The notes under the pieces are model-generated. The model was not told the DNA's origin. It ran no database searches and saw only the letters and a list, made by a program, of their open reading frames with translations. 50,300 nucleotides of DNA from positions 1 to 50,300 of the forward strand of contig NZ_JAFKEC010000038.1 in assembly GCF_017848315.1 (NCBI RefSeq), written 5' to 3'. Source of the stretch: Pseudomonas palmensis (GTDB taxonomy: Bacteria; Pseudomonadota; Gammaproteobacteria; Pseudomonadales; Pseudomonadaceae). A program made the position numbers and the translations under genes. How positions within the stretch are numbered: the stretch's first letter is position 1; each line of letters opens with the position of its first letter. Positions 6,407 to 14,078 of the stretch are shown here, one piece after another.

Positions 6407-7696
6407 ATGACTTCAATCCATTACACCGGCGAAGAACGCAGCAAACGCATTTTCGCCATCGTCGGTGCCTCCTCGGGCAACCTCGTGGAATGGTTCGACT
6501 TCTACGTCTATGCCTTCTGCGCGATCTACTTTGCCCCGGCTTTCTTCCCCTCCGACGACCCGACGGTGCAGCTGCTCAACACCGCCGGCGTGTTCGCCGC
6601 CGGGTTCCTGATGCGGCCCATCGGCGGCTGGCTGTTCGGCCGTGTGGCCGACCGCCACGGGCGCAAGAATTCGATGATGATCTCGGTGCTGATGATGTGC
6701 GCCGGCTCGCTGGTGATCGCCTGCCTGCCGACCTACGCCAGCATCGGTGCCTGGGCACCGGCGCTGCTGTTGCTGGCGCGGCTGTTCCAGGGCCTGTCGG
6801 TGGGCGGCGAATACGGCACCACCGCCACCTACATGAGCGAGGTGGCCCTGCGCGGCCAGCGCGGTTTCTTTGCTTCGTTCCAGTACGTGACCCTGATCGG
6901 CGGGCAACTGCTGGCGGTGCTGGTGGTGGTGATCCTGCAGCAACTGCTCACCGAAGATGAGCTGCGCGCCTGGGGCTGGCGCATCCCGTTCGTGGTGGGT
7001 GCCATCGCGGCGGTGATCTCGCTGTTCCTGCGTCGCTCGCTGGAAGAGACCAGCAGCGCCGAAACCCGCAACGACAAGGACGCCGGCAGCCTCGGCGGCC
7101 TGTTCCGCAACCACAAGGCGGCGTTCATCACCGTGCTTGGCTACACCGCCGGCGGCTCGCTGATCTTCTACACCTTCACCACCTACATGCAGAAGTACCT
7201 GGTGAACACTGCGGGCATGAGCGCCAAGACCGCCAGCTTCATCATGACCGGTGCACTGTTCCTGTACATGTGCATGCAGCCGCTGTTCGGCATGCTCTCG
7301 GACCGCATCGGCCGGCGCACCTCGATGCTCTGGTTCGGCGCCCTGGGCACCCTGTGCACGGTACCGATCCTGCTTACCCTGAAAACCGTCACCAGCCCGT
7401 TCCTGGCCTTTGTGCTGATCACCCTGGCGCTGGCCATCGTGAGCTTCTACACCTCGATCAGCGGGCTGGTCAAAGCCGAGATGTTCCCGCCGCAGGTACG
7501 TGCGCTGGGCGTGGGCCTGGCCTACGCGGTGGCCAACGCGATCTTCGGCGGCTCGGCCGAATATGTGGCACTGGGGCTCAAGTCGCTGAACATGGAAAAC
7601 GCCTTTTACTGGTACGTTACGGTGATGATGGCGATTGCCTTCCTGTTCAGCCTGCGCCTGCCCAAGCAGGCGGCGTACCTGCACCACGATCATTGA
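6407..7696 (+). CDS. pcaT: MFS (MHS family) transporter PcaT
   Basis: A 429-aa metabolite:H+ symporter, inner membrane, about twelve helices. Family signatures: SSGNLVEWFDFYVYAF in helix 1, GRVADRHGRKNSMM in the loop 2-3 motif and LSVGGEYGTTATYMSE in helix 4. In P. putida the gene at this place is pcaT, proposed to carry beta-ketoadipate or related dicarboxylates; the substrate here is inferred from position. The ATG lies about 120 bp after pcaF, behind a hairpin. pcaB follows after 12 bp, so pcaTBDC are probably one transcript. A second MHS permease at 41974-43290 is clearly related and belongs to the alpha-ketoglutarate branch. Confidence 0.85.
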   Translation: MTSIHYTGEERSKRIFAIVGASSGNLVEWFDFYVYAFCAIYFAPAFFPSDDPTVQLLNTAGVFAAGFLMRPIGGWLFGRVADRHGRKNSMMISVLMMCAGSLVIACLPTYASIGAWAPALLLLARLFQGLSVGGEYGTTATYMSEVALRGQRGFFASFQYVTLIGGQLLAVLVVVILQQLLTEDELRAWGWRIPFVVGAIAAVISLFLRRSLEETSSAETRNDKDAGSLGGLFRNHKAAFITVLGYTAGGSLIFYTFTTYMQKYLVNTAGMSAKTASFIMTGALFLYMCMQPLFGMLSDRIGRRTSMLWFGALGTLCTVPILLTLKTVTSPFLAFVLITLALAIVSFYTSISGLVKAEMFPPQVRALGVGLAYAVANAIFGGSAEYVALGLKSLNMENAFYWYVTVMMAIAFLFSLRLPKQAAYLHHDH

Positions 7697-7708
7697 GAAG
7701 GACCACCG

Positions 7709-9073
7709 ATGAACCAACGTCCGGGCAATCAGCTGTTCGATGCCTACTTCACCGCGCCGGCCATGCGCGCCGTGTTTTCCGACCGTGGCCGGGTGCAGGG
7801 CATGCTCGATTTCGAAGCCGCGTTGGCCCGCGCCGAGGCGGCGGTGGGGCTGATCCCGCAGGTGGCGGTGGCACCGATCGAAGCGGCCTGCCAGGCCGAG
7901 CGCTATGACTTCGCGGCCCTGGCCGAGGCCATCGCGGTGGCCGGCAACTCGGCCATCCCGCTGGTCAAGGCGCTGGGCAAGGTGATTGCCAGCGGCGTGC
8001 CCGAAGCCGAGCGCTTCGTGCACCTGGGCGCCACCAGCCAGGATGCGATGGACACCGGGCTGGTGCTGCAATTGCGCGATGCCCTGGGCCTGATCGAAGC
8101 CGACCTGGCGCGCCTGGCCGACAGCCTGGCGCAGCAGGCGCTGCAGCATGCCGACACGCCGCTGGCCGGGCGCACCTGGCTGCAACATGCAACGCCCGTG
8201 ACCCTGGGCATGAAGATCGGCGGCTGGCTCGGTGCACTCACCCGTCACCGTCAGCGCCTGCAGGAGCTCAAGCCGCGCCTGCTGAGCCTCCAGTTCGGCG
8301 GCGCCTCCGGCACCCTGGCGGCACTGGGCAACAAGGCATTGCCGGTGGCCGAGGCGCTGGCGGGGCAGCTCAAGCTGAGCCTGCCCGAGCAGCCCTGGCA
8401 TACCCAGCGTGACCGCCTGGTGGAGTTCGCCTCGGTGCTGGGCATGATCGCCGGCAGCCTGGGCAAGCTGGGACGCGATGTGAGCCTGCTGATGCAGACC
8501 GAGGCGGCGGAGGTGTTCGAGCCTGCTGCGCCGGGCAAGGGCGGCTCGTCGACCATGCCGCACAAGCGCAACCCGGTGGGCGCGGCGGTGCTGATCGGCG
8601 CCGCTACCCGTGTACCGGGGCTGGTGTCCACGCTGTTCGCGGCCATGCCCCAGGAGCACGAGCGCAGCCTGGGCCTGTGGCATGCCGAATGGGAAACCCT
8701 GCCCGAGATCTGCTGCCTGGTGTCCGGCGCCCTGCGCCAGGCCCAGGTGATTGCCGAGGGCCTGGAGGTGGATGCTGCGCGCATGCGCCGCAACCTCGAC
8801 CTGACCCAGGGCCTGGTGCTGGCCGAGGCGGTCAGCATCGTGCTGGCCCAGCGACTGGGCCGGGACACCGCGCACCACCTGCTGGAAACCTGCTGCAAGC
8901 GTGCGGTGGCCGAACAGCGTCAGCTGCGCGACGTGCTGGGCGACAATCCGCAGGTAACTGCCGAGCTGTCGGCGGACGAACTCGACCGCCTGCTCGACCC
9001 TGCTCATTACCTGGGCCAGGCCCGCGTGTGGGTGGCGCGGGCGGTGGCTGAACACCAACAATTCAAGCGTTGA
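7709..9073 (+). CDS. pcaB: 3-carboxy-cis,cis-muconate cycloisomerase PcaB
   Basis: A 454-aa member of the fumarase/aspartase superfamily. It converts beta-carboxymuconate, the product of protocatechuate ring cleavage, to gamma-carboxymuconolactone. The superfamily signature GGSSTMPHKRNP is at residues 278-289, and HLGATSQDAMDTG provides the conserved first active-site loop. The ATG follows a GAAGGA ribosome-binding site. The stop overlaps the region holding the pcaD ribosome-binding site, so the two are translationally coupled. Ring-cleaving pcaGH is not in this window; in pseudomonads it is usually at another locus. Confidence 0.94.
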   Translation: MNQRPGNQLFDAYFTAPAMRAVFSDRGRVQGMLDFEAALARAEAAVGLIPQVAVAPIEAACQAERYDFAALAEAIAVAGNSAIPLVKALGKVIASGVPEAERFVHLGATSQDAMDTGLVLQLRDALGLIEADLARLADSLAQQALQHADTPLAGRTWLQHATPVTLGMKIGGWLGALTRHRQRLQELKPRLLSLQFGGASGTLAALGNKALPVAEALAGQLKLSLPEQPWHTQRDRLVEFASVLGMIAGSLGKLGRDVSLLMQTEAAEVFEPAAPGKGGSSTMPHKRNPVGAAVLIGAATRVPGLVSTLFAAMPQEHERSLGLWHAEWETLPEICCLVSGALRQAQVIAEGLEVDAARMRRNLDLTQGLVLAEAVSIVLAQRLGRDTAHHLLETCCKRAVAEQRQLRDVLGDNPQVTAELSADELDRLLDPAHYLGQARVWVARAVAEHQQFKR

Positions 9074-9084
9074 AGGAGGCCGTT

Positions 9085-9876
9085 GTGGCTAGCGTACAAC
9101 TCGCTGATGGCGTACTGAACTACCGGCTCGACGGGCCCGAGGGCGCACCGGTGCTGGTGCTGTCCAACTCGCTGGGCACCGACCACACCATGTGGGACCC
9201 GCAACTGCCGGCATTTGCCGCGCATTTTCGGGTACTGCGCTACGACACCCGCGGGCATGGCCAGTCGCTGGTGACCGAGGGGCCATACAGCATCGAGCAA
9301 CTGGGGCGTGACGTGCTGGCACTGCTGGACGCACTGAAGATCGAGCGGGCGCATTTCTGCGGCCTGTCCATGGGCGGGCTGATCGGGCAGTGGCTGGGCA
9401 TCCATGCCGGCGAGCGCCTGAACCGCCTGATCGTATGCAACACCGCAGCCAAGATCGGCAACGACGAGGTGTGGAACCCGCGCATCGACATGGTGCTGCG
9501 CGACCGCGAGGCGGCGATGGTGGGGCTGCGCGACGCCTCCATCGAGCGCTGGTTCACCAAGGCCTATGCGCAGGCCAACCCGGACCAGGCCAAGCGCATC
9601 ACCGACATGCTGGCGGGCACTTCGCCCGATGGCTATGCGGCCAACTGCGGCGCGGTGCGCGATGCGGATTTCCGGGACCAGCTGGGTGAGATCAAGGTGC
9701 CGCTGCTGGTGATTTCCGGCAGTGCCGATGCGGTCACGCCGCCGGCTGGCGGGCGCTTCATCCAGGAGCATGTGGTGGGTGCCGAGTATGCCGAGTTCCA
9801 GGCGGCGCACCTGTCCAACGTTGAAGTCGGCGCGCCGTTCAGCCGCCGCGTGATCGATTTTCTGCTGGCCCGCTGA
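9085..9876 (+). CDS. pcaD: 3-oxoadipate enol-lactonase PcaD
   Basis: A 263-aa alpha/beta hydrolase that opens beta-ketoadipate enol-lactone. The catalytic triad is visible as Ser95 (GLSMGG), Asp215 (SGSADAVTPP) and His242 (QAAHLSNVE). I chose the GTG at 9085, not the in-frame TTG at 9070. A perfect AAGGAGG lies at 9073-9079, five bases before the GTG, and the resulting start (MASVQLADGVLNYRLDG) fits the family. It follows pcaB after 11 bp and precedes pcaC by 10 bp. Confidence 0.93.
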   Translation: MASVQLADGVLNYRLDGPEGAPVLVLSNSLGTDHTMWDPQLPAFAAHFRVLRYDTRGHGQSLVTEGPYSIEQLGRDVLALLDALKIERAHFCGLSMGGLIGQWLGIHAGERLNRLIVCNTAAKIGNDEVWNPRIDMVLRDREAAMVGLRDASIERWFTKAYAQANPDQAKRITDMLAGTSPDGYAANCGAVRDADFRDQLGEIKVPLLVISGSADAVTPPAGGRFIQEHVVGAEYAEFQAAHLSNVEVGAPFSRRVIDFLLAR

Positions 9877-9886
9877 GGAGTAGCTT

Positions 9887-10279
9887 GTGGACGAAAAAGA
9901 ACGTTACGAGGCCGGCATGCAGGTGCGGCGTGCGGTACTGGGCGATGCCCATGTGGACCGCAGCCTGAGCAACCTCACCGAGTTCAACGGCGAGTTCCAG
10001 GAAATGATCACCCGGCACGCGTGGGGCGATATCTGGACGCGGCCGGGGTTGCCACGCCATACCCGCAGCCTGATCACCATCGCGATGCTGATCGGCATGA
10101 ACCGCAATGAAGAGCTGAAGCTGCACTTGCGGGCGGCGGCGAACAACGGCGTGACCCGCGAAGAGATCAAGGAAGTGCTGATGCAGAGCGCGATCTATTG
10201 CGGGATCCCTGCGGCCAATGCCACGTTCCACCTGGCGGAGTCGGTGTGGGATGAACTGGGCGTCGAATCCCGCGCCTGA
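9887..10279 (+). CDS. pcaC: 4-carboxymuconolactone decarboxylase PcaC
   Basis: A 130-aa protein of the carboxymuconolactone decarboxylase (AhpD-like) family, at the usual length. It decarboxylates gamma-carboxymuconolactone to beta-ketoadipate enol-lactone, the substrate of PcaD. The helix with EEIKEVLMQSAIYCGIPAAN is the conserved core. It starts with GTG after a GAGGAG ribosome-binding site ten bases behind pcaD. It is the last gene of the pca run; a REP pair lies just downstream in the convergent gap. Confidence 0.93.
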   Translation: MDEKERYEAGMQVRRAVLGDAHVDRSLSNLTEFNGEFQEMITRHAWGDIWTRPGLPRHTRSLITIAMLIGMNRNEELKLHLRAAANNGVTREEIKEVLMQSAIYCGIPAANATFHLAESVWDELGVESRA

Positions 10280-10292
10280 TCTTCAGGGCCTC

Positions 10293-10357
10293 TTCGCCAG
10301 CAAGGCTGGCTCCTACAGTGTGTGCGTGCCGTTGTAGGAGCCGGCCTTGCCGGCGAA
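10293..10357. repeat. REP inverted pair between pcaC and the DUF962 gene
   Basis: TTCGCCAGCAAGGCTGGCTCCTACA (given as arm 10293-10317) faces its near mirror image at 10333-10357. It sits in the convergent gap between pcaC and the DUF962 gene and may act as a bidirectional mRNA end. Confidence 0.85.
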
Positions 10358-10364
10358 CGGGCCT

Positions 10365-10889
10365 TCAGATCGCCGCCTTTTTCGAGCGACTACCCACCGG
10401 CCCCGCATTCGCCTCGATCGACCGCTTCAACTCCCCGCGCAACCCCAGCACGAACGCCATCTCCGCCACCACGAACAACGGCCCCACGATCAGCCCGCTG
10501 ATGTCGTCCACAAACGCCGGCTTGCGCCCCTCGTAATAGTGGCCGACGAACTGGATCACCCAGCCCACCACGAACAGCCCCAGCCCCGCACTCAGCCACA
10601 CCAGCGTGCCTTGAACCGCCAGTACCTGGCCGGCCCACAGGCACAAGCCCAGCAACACGCTCATCAGCAACCCGAAGCGGGTGTCCAGGCGCAGGTAGAA
10701 CCACGCCGACCACAGCGCCACCAGCAATGCAGGCGAAAGCCACACCCCGCCCAATGCCATGCCCGGACGCGACAGCAGCACCGTGACCGCCACCACGATC
10801 AGCGGGATACCCACGAAGTGCGTGGCGATGTTGCGTGGGTCGCGGTGGTAGGCCGCGTATTGACTCAGGTGCTCGACGAGGCTTTTCAT
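10365..10889 (-). CDS. DUF962/Mpo1-like integral membrane protein
   Basis: A 174-aa membrane protein with about four hydrophobic segments. It has the DUF962 pattern near the N-terminus, YHRDPRNIATHFVGIP (an H-x(8)-H spacing), and later QFVGHYYEGRKPA. In yeast, Mpo1 of this family is an iron-dependent dioxygenase that shortens 2-hydroxy fatty acids, and the conserved histidines are the proposed metal ligands (established knowledge). The bacterial role is unclear. It is divergent from a Crp/Fnr-type regulator, with a perfect 18-bp palindrome between the two genes, so shared control is possible. Confidence 0.8.
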   Translation of the reverse strand: MKSLVEHLSQYAAYHRDPRNIATHFVGIPLIVVAVTVLLSRPGMALGGVWLSPALLVALWSAWFYLRLDTRFGLLMSVLLGLCLWAGQVLAVQGTLVWLSAGLGLFVVGWVIQFVGHYYEGRKPAFVDDISGLIVGPLFVVAEMAFVLGLRGELKRSIEANAGPVGSRSKKAAI

Positions 10890-10941
10890 TGTTGTTCCTC
10901 CTGTAGGATTGCCCGAGCTTGCCCTGCGCAGGCACCGTCGT

Positions 10942-10959
10942 CTGTCGGCTAGCCGACAG
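10942..10959. promoter_or_regulatory. Perfect 18-bp palindrome, candidate operator of the Crp/Fnr regulator
   Basis: CTGTCGGCTAGCCGACAG is fully self-complementary. It lies 20 bp before the Crp/Fnr-type start and about 53 bp upstream of the divergent DUF962 start. Symmetric sites are what dimeric Crp/Fnr proteins bind, but the sequence differs from the Crp (TGTGA) and Anr (TTGAT) half-sites. Confidence 0.5.
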
Positions 10960-10978
10960 TGTCACCACGAGGCCCCCG

Positions 10979-11671
10979 ATGAACGCTTCAACCTTGCGGC
11001 AGGGTCACTGGTTCAAACAGTTGCCCGCTACCCTGCAGGATAGCCTGCTGCACCTGGCCCGGCCCGTGAGCCTGGAGGCCGGCGCCTGCCTGTTCCAGCG
11101 CGGCGACCCGCCTTGCGGACTGTACGCGGTGCTCGATGGCGCCATCCGCATCGGTGCGGTCAGCGCCCAGGGCAAGGAGGCGGTGCTGACCCTGATCGAG
11201 GCCCCGCACTGGTTCGGCGAGATCTGCCTGTTCGACGACCAGCCACGTACCCACGACGCCTATGCCGAAGGTGCCACCCACCTGCTGCGGGTGCCCCAGG
11301 GCGCGCTGGTGAAATTGCTGGATGCGCAACCGCATTACTGGCGTGAATTCGCCTTGCTGATGAGCCACAAGCTGCGCCTGGCCTTTGTCGCGCTGGAGCA
11401 GCAGAGCCTGATGAGTGCCGCGCCGCGGGTGGCCTACCGGCTGCTGCAGATCGCCGCCGGTTACGGCGAAGTGGAGGGGGCCAGGAGGGTGTTGCAATTG
11501 TCCCAGGAGCAACTGGCGCTGATGCTCGCGCTGTCGCGCCAGACCACCAACCAGATTCTCAAGGCGCTGGAGCAGGATGGCGTGCTGCGCCTGAGCTACG
11601 GCGAGATCGAGATTCTCGACCCCGCGCGCCTGGCACTGATGGCTAATCCGGCTGGAACGGCGACTGGCTGA
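10979..11671 (+). CDS. Crp/Fnr-family transcriptional regulator
   Basis: A 230-aa regulator with a cyclic-nucleotide-binding-like beta-roll at about residues 15-130 (FQRGDPPCGLYAVLDGAIRI, HWFGEICLFDD). The C-terminal winged helix follows, with recognition segment LSQEQLALMLALSRQTTNQILKAL. It lacks the N-terminal cysteine cluster of Fnr/Anr, so it is not an obvious oxygen sensor; the effector is unknown. I chose the ATG at 10979 with ACGAGG upstream, since the longer frame from 10919 runs through the palindrome. The last 29 bp overlap the 3' end of the convergent atsA. Confidence 0.8.
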   Translation: MNASTLRQGHWFKQLPATLQDSLLHLARPVSLEAGACLFQRGDPPCGLYAVLDGAIRIGAVSAQGKEAVLTLIEAPHWFGEICLFDDQPRTHDAYAEGATHLLRVPQGALVKLLDAQPHYWREFALLMSHKLRLAFVALEQQSLMSAAPRVAYRLLQIAAGYGEVEGARRVLQLSQEQLALMLALSRQTTNQILKALEQDGVLRLSYGEIEILDPARLALMANPAGTATG

Positions 11672-13244
11672 GGATCACCCCGGTTTCCTCGACGTACTTC
11701 TGCCATTCGCCGAGCAGGGCCTGCAGTTTTGCCGGCTGCGCCTGCGCCAGGTCGTGGACCTCGCCGGGGTCGATGCTCAGGTCGTACAGCTGCCAGGTGG
11801 CCGGCCCCACCGGGCCCGGAATGTACACCGCCTTCCAGTGCCCCTGGCGAATAGCCCGGCGCCCGAACAGCTCCCAGCCGGTGACGGTGTGCTCGTCGTG
11901 TACCTGCTCGGTCTCGCCCGACAGGTAGCCCAGCCACGACTTGCCGCGCAGCGGCGCCACGTCGCGCCCGCGCCAGCGTTTGCCCGGGTGGCGGATGCCG
12001 GCCAGGTCCAGCAGGGTCGGGGTGATGTCCATCACGGTGCTGAACTGATGGCTGACCTGCCCCTGGCGCGCCAGTGCCGGGTAGTGCAGCAGGGCCGGCA
12101 CGCGAATGCCGCCTTCGGTGGTGAAGGCCTTGAACAGCCGCGACGGTGCGGTGGCCGCCTGGGCCCAGTGCGGGCCGTACCACACGTAGGAGTTGGCGCG
12201 GCCGATGTTGTCCAGGCTGTTGTCGTAGTGCTGGTCCAGGTAGCTGGCCAGGTGCGGGCCGAACTTGGGGAAGGCTTCGAGCAGCGCGCCCTCGGCACCG
12301 TTGTCGGACATGAACAGCACCAGGGTGTTGTCCAGCAGGCCCTGGTTGCGCAGGTAGCCGAGCACCCGGCCGATGTTCCAGTCCATGCGCTCGACCATCG
12401 CCGCGTACACCTCCATGGCGCGTGCCGAGCGCTGGCGCTGTTCGTCGCTCAGCGCCTGCCATTGTTCATCCACCGGGTGCGCCTGCACCTCGGCGCCGAT
12501 CAGGCCCAGGGCGCGCAGTTTTTCCAGGCGCTCCTGGCGCAGTACTTCGGGCCCGGCGTCGTAGCGCCCCTTGTAGCGCGCCACCACCTCGGCCGGCGCC
12601 TGCAACGGCCAGTGCGGCGCGGAGAACGGCAGGTAGGCGAAGAACGGCCGGCTCTGGTCGCGCTCCTTGAGGTACTGCAGCAACTTGTCGCCAAAGGCGT
12701 CGGAGGAATAGAAACCTTCGGGTAGCGCTTCGACGAAGGTGTCGTCCTCGATGTACAGCGCCGGGGTCGATTTGAGCAGGCCGGGGGTGTGTTCGTCGTA
12801 GGTGGGTTCGAAGCCATAGTGGTTGGCCGCGCCCGGCAGCAGCGCGAACGAACGTTCGAAGCCACGCGCATGTGGCGCCAGCTCGGCCTTCAGGCCCAGG
12901 TGCCACTTGCCGCTCATCAGTGTCTGGTAGCCGGCCTCGCGCAGCAGCTCGGGCAGCGCCACCACGCGGTCGTTGAGGTAGCCCTCGTAGCCCGGCTTGC
13001 CGATCAGCTCCAGGGTCAGCGCCTCGGCCATGGTGCCGATGCCGGCGATGTGGTGGTCGGTACCGGTCAGCAGCATCGAGCGGGTCGGCGAGCAGGTGGG
13101 CGCGGTGTGGAAGTCGGTCAGGCGCAGGCCGGCATTGGCCAGGGCGTCCAGGTGCGGCGTGGCAATTTCGCCGCCGAAGGCACCCAGGTCGGAAAAGCCC
13201 AGGTCGTCGGCAACGATGATCAGGAAGTTGGGGCGTTGGCTCAT
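11643..13244 (-). CDS. atsA: Arylsulfatase AtsA
   Basis: A 533-aa cysteine-type sulfatase that hydrolyses aryl sulfate esters to release sulfate. The start at 13244 places the formylglycine cysteine at position 51 in the motif TCSPTRSMLLTG, with Asp13-Asp14, Lys113, His115 and His211. These numbers match the P. aeruginosa arylsulfatase and settle the start choice over the GTG at 13253. The metal-site SDNGAE motif is also present. No signal peptide is seen, consistent with a cytoplasmic enzyme fed by an ester transporter. Activation needs a formylglycine-generating enzyme, not in this window. It follows atsC closely on the same strand, suggesting an atsB-atsC-atsA operon. Confidence 0.9.
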   Translation of the reverse strand: MSQRPNFLIIVADDLGFSDLGAFGGEIATPHLDALANAGLRLTDFHTAPTCSPTRSMLLTGTDHHIAGIGTMAEALTLELIGKPGYEGYLNDRVVALPELLREAGYQTLMSGKWHLGLKAELAPHARGFERSFALLPGAANHYGFEPTYDEHTPGLLKSTPALYIEDDTFVEALPEGFYSSDAFGDKLLQYLKERDQSRPFFAYLPFSAPHWPLQAPAEVVARYKGRYDAGPEVLRQERLEKLRALGLIGAEVQAHPVDEQWQALSDEQRQRSARAMEVYAAMVERMDWNIGRVLGYLRNQGLLDNTLVLFMSDNGAEGALLEAFPKFGPHLASYLDQHYDNSLDNIGRANSYVWYGPHWAQAATAPSRLFKAFTTEGGIRVPALLHYPALARQGQVSHQFSTVMDITPTLLDLAGIRHPGKRWRGRDVAPLRGKSWLGYLSGETEQVHDEHTVTGWELFGRRAIRQGHWKAVYIPGPVGPATWQLYDLSIDPGEVHDLAQAQPAKLQALLGEWQKYVEETGVILSQSPFQPD

Positions 13245-13253
13245 GGTCGGCAC

Positions 13254-14078
13254 TCAGCAGGCAAGGTAGGTCAGGGGCAGGTCGCGGATCTGCTCCACGG
13301 CGGGCGGCAGGTAGCGCTCATCGTGGGTCAGTTCGTGCAGCAGGGTTTCGCGCAAGCGGTGGAACGCCAGGCTGGCGCGCTGGCGCGGGTGCGGCAGGTC
13401 GACCTCGACGATGCGCTTGATCCGCCCCGGGCGCGGTTCGAGCACCACCACGCGGTCGGCCAGGAATATCGCTTCCTCGACATCGTGGGTCACCAGCAGG
13501 GTGGTGATGCGCGCCCGTTCGCGAATGGCCAGCAGTTCGTCCTGCATCTGCTGGCGGGTAAGGGCGTCGAGGGCGCCGAAGGGTTCGTCCAGCAGCAGTA
13601 TGCGCGGGCTGGCCACCAGCCCGCGGGCAATCGCCACGCGTTGGGCCATGCCGCCCGAGAGCTGGTGCGGGTAGGCCTGGGCAAAGTCTTCGAGGCCCAC
13701 CAGGCTGATGAAGTCGGCCACCCGCCGGGCGCGCCGGGTGCGCTCCAGGCCCTCGTTGACCAGGCCCAGGTCGATGTTCTCGGCCACTGTCAGCCAGGGG
13801 AACAGGCGGTGCTCCTGGAACACGATGCCGCGCTCGCTGCCGATGCCGTGCACCGGCTGGCCGTCGATCAGGATCTGCCCCTGGTACTCGGCGTCCAGGC
13901 CCACCAGCAGGCGCAGCAGGGTGGACTTGCCGCAGCCGCTGGCGCCGACGATGGCGACGAATTCGCCGTCGGCGATCTGCAGGTTGAAATCGCGGATCGC
14001 TTCCAGTTCGCCGTCGGCCACGCTGAAGCGCTTGCCGACCTGGTTGAAGCTGACCCGTGGGTGAGCGAGTGCGTTCAT
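13254..14078 (-). CDS. atsC: ABC transporter ATP-binding protein AtsC
   Basis: A 274-aa ATPase of the nitrate/sulfonate/taurine importer type. Walker A is GASGCGKST, the signature is LSGGMAQRVAIARGL, Walker B is ILLLDEPFGALD and the switch histidine is in LLVTHDVEEA. The frame stays open far upstream, but that part overlaps atsB in another frame; the ATG at 14078 (MNALAHPRVSFNQVGKRFSV) is the real start and overlaps the atsB end by four bases. With AtsB and AtsR it would import sulfate esters, as described for atsRBC in P. putida. Confidence 0.88.
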   Translation of the reverse strand: MNALAHPRVSFNQVGKRFSVADGELEAIRDFNLQIADGEFVAIVGASGCGKSTLLRLLVGLDAEYQGQILIDGQPVHGIGSERGIVFQEHRLFPWLTVAENIDLGLVNEGLERTRRARRVADFISLVGLEDFAQAYPHQLSGGMAQRVAIARGLVASPRILLLDEPFGALDALTRQQMQDELLAIRERARITTLLVTHDVEEAIFLADRVVVLEPRPGRIKRIVEVDLPHPRQRASLAFHRLRETLLHELTHDERYLPPAVEQIRDLPLTYLAC

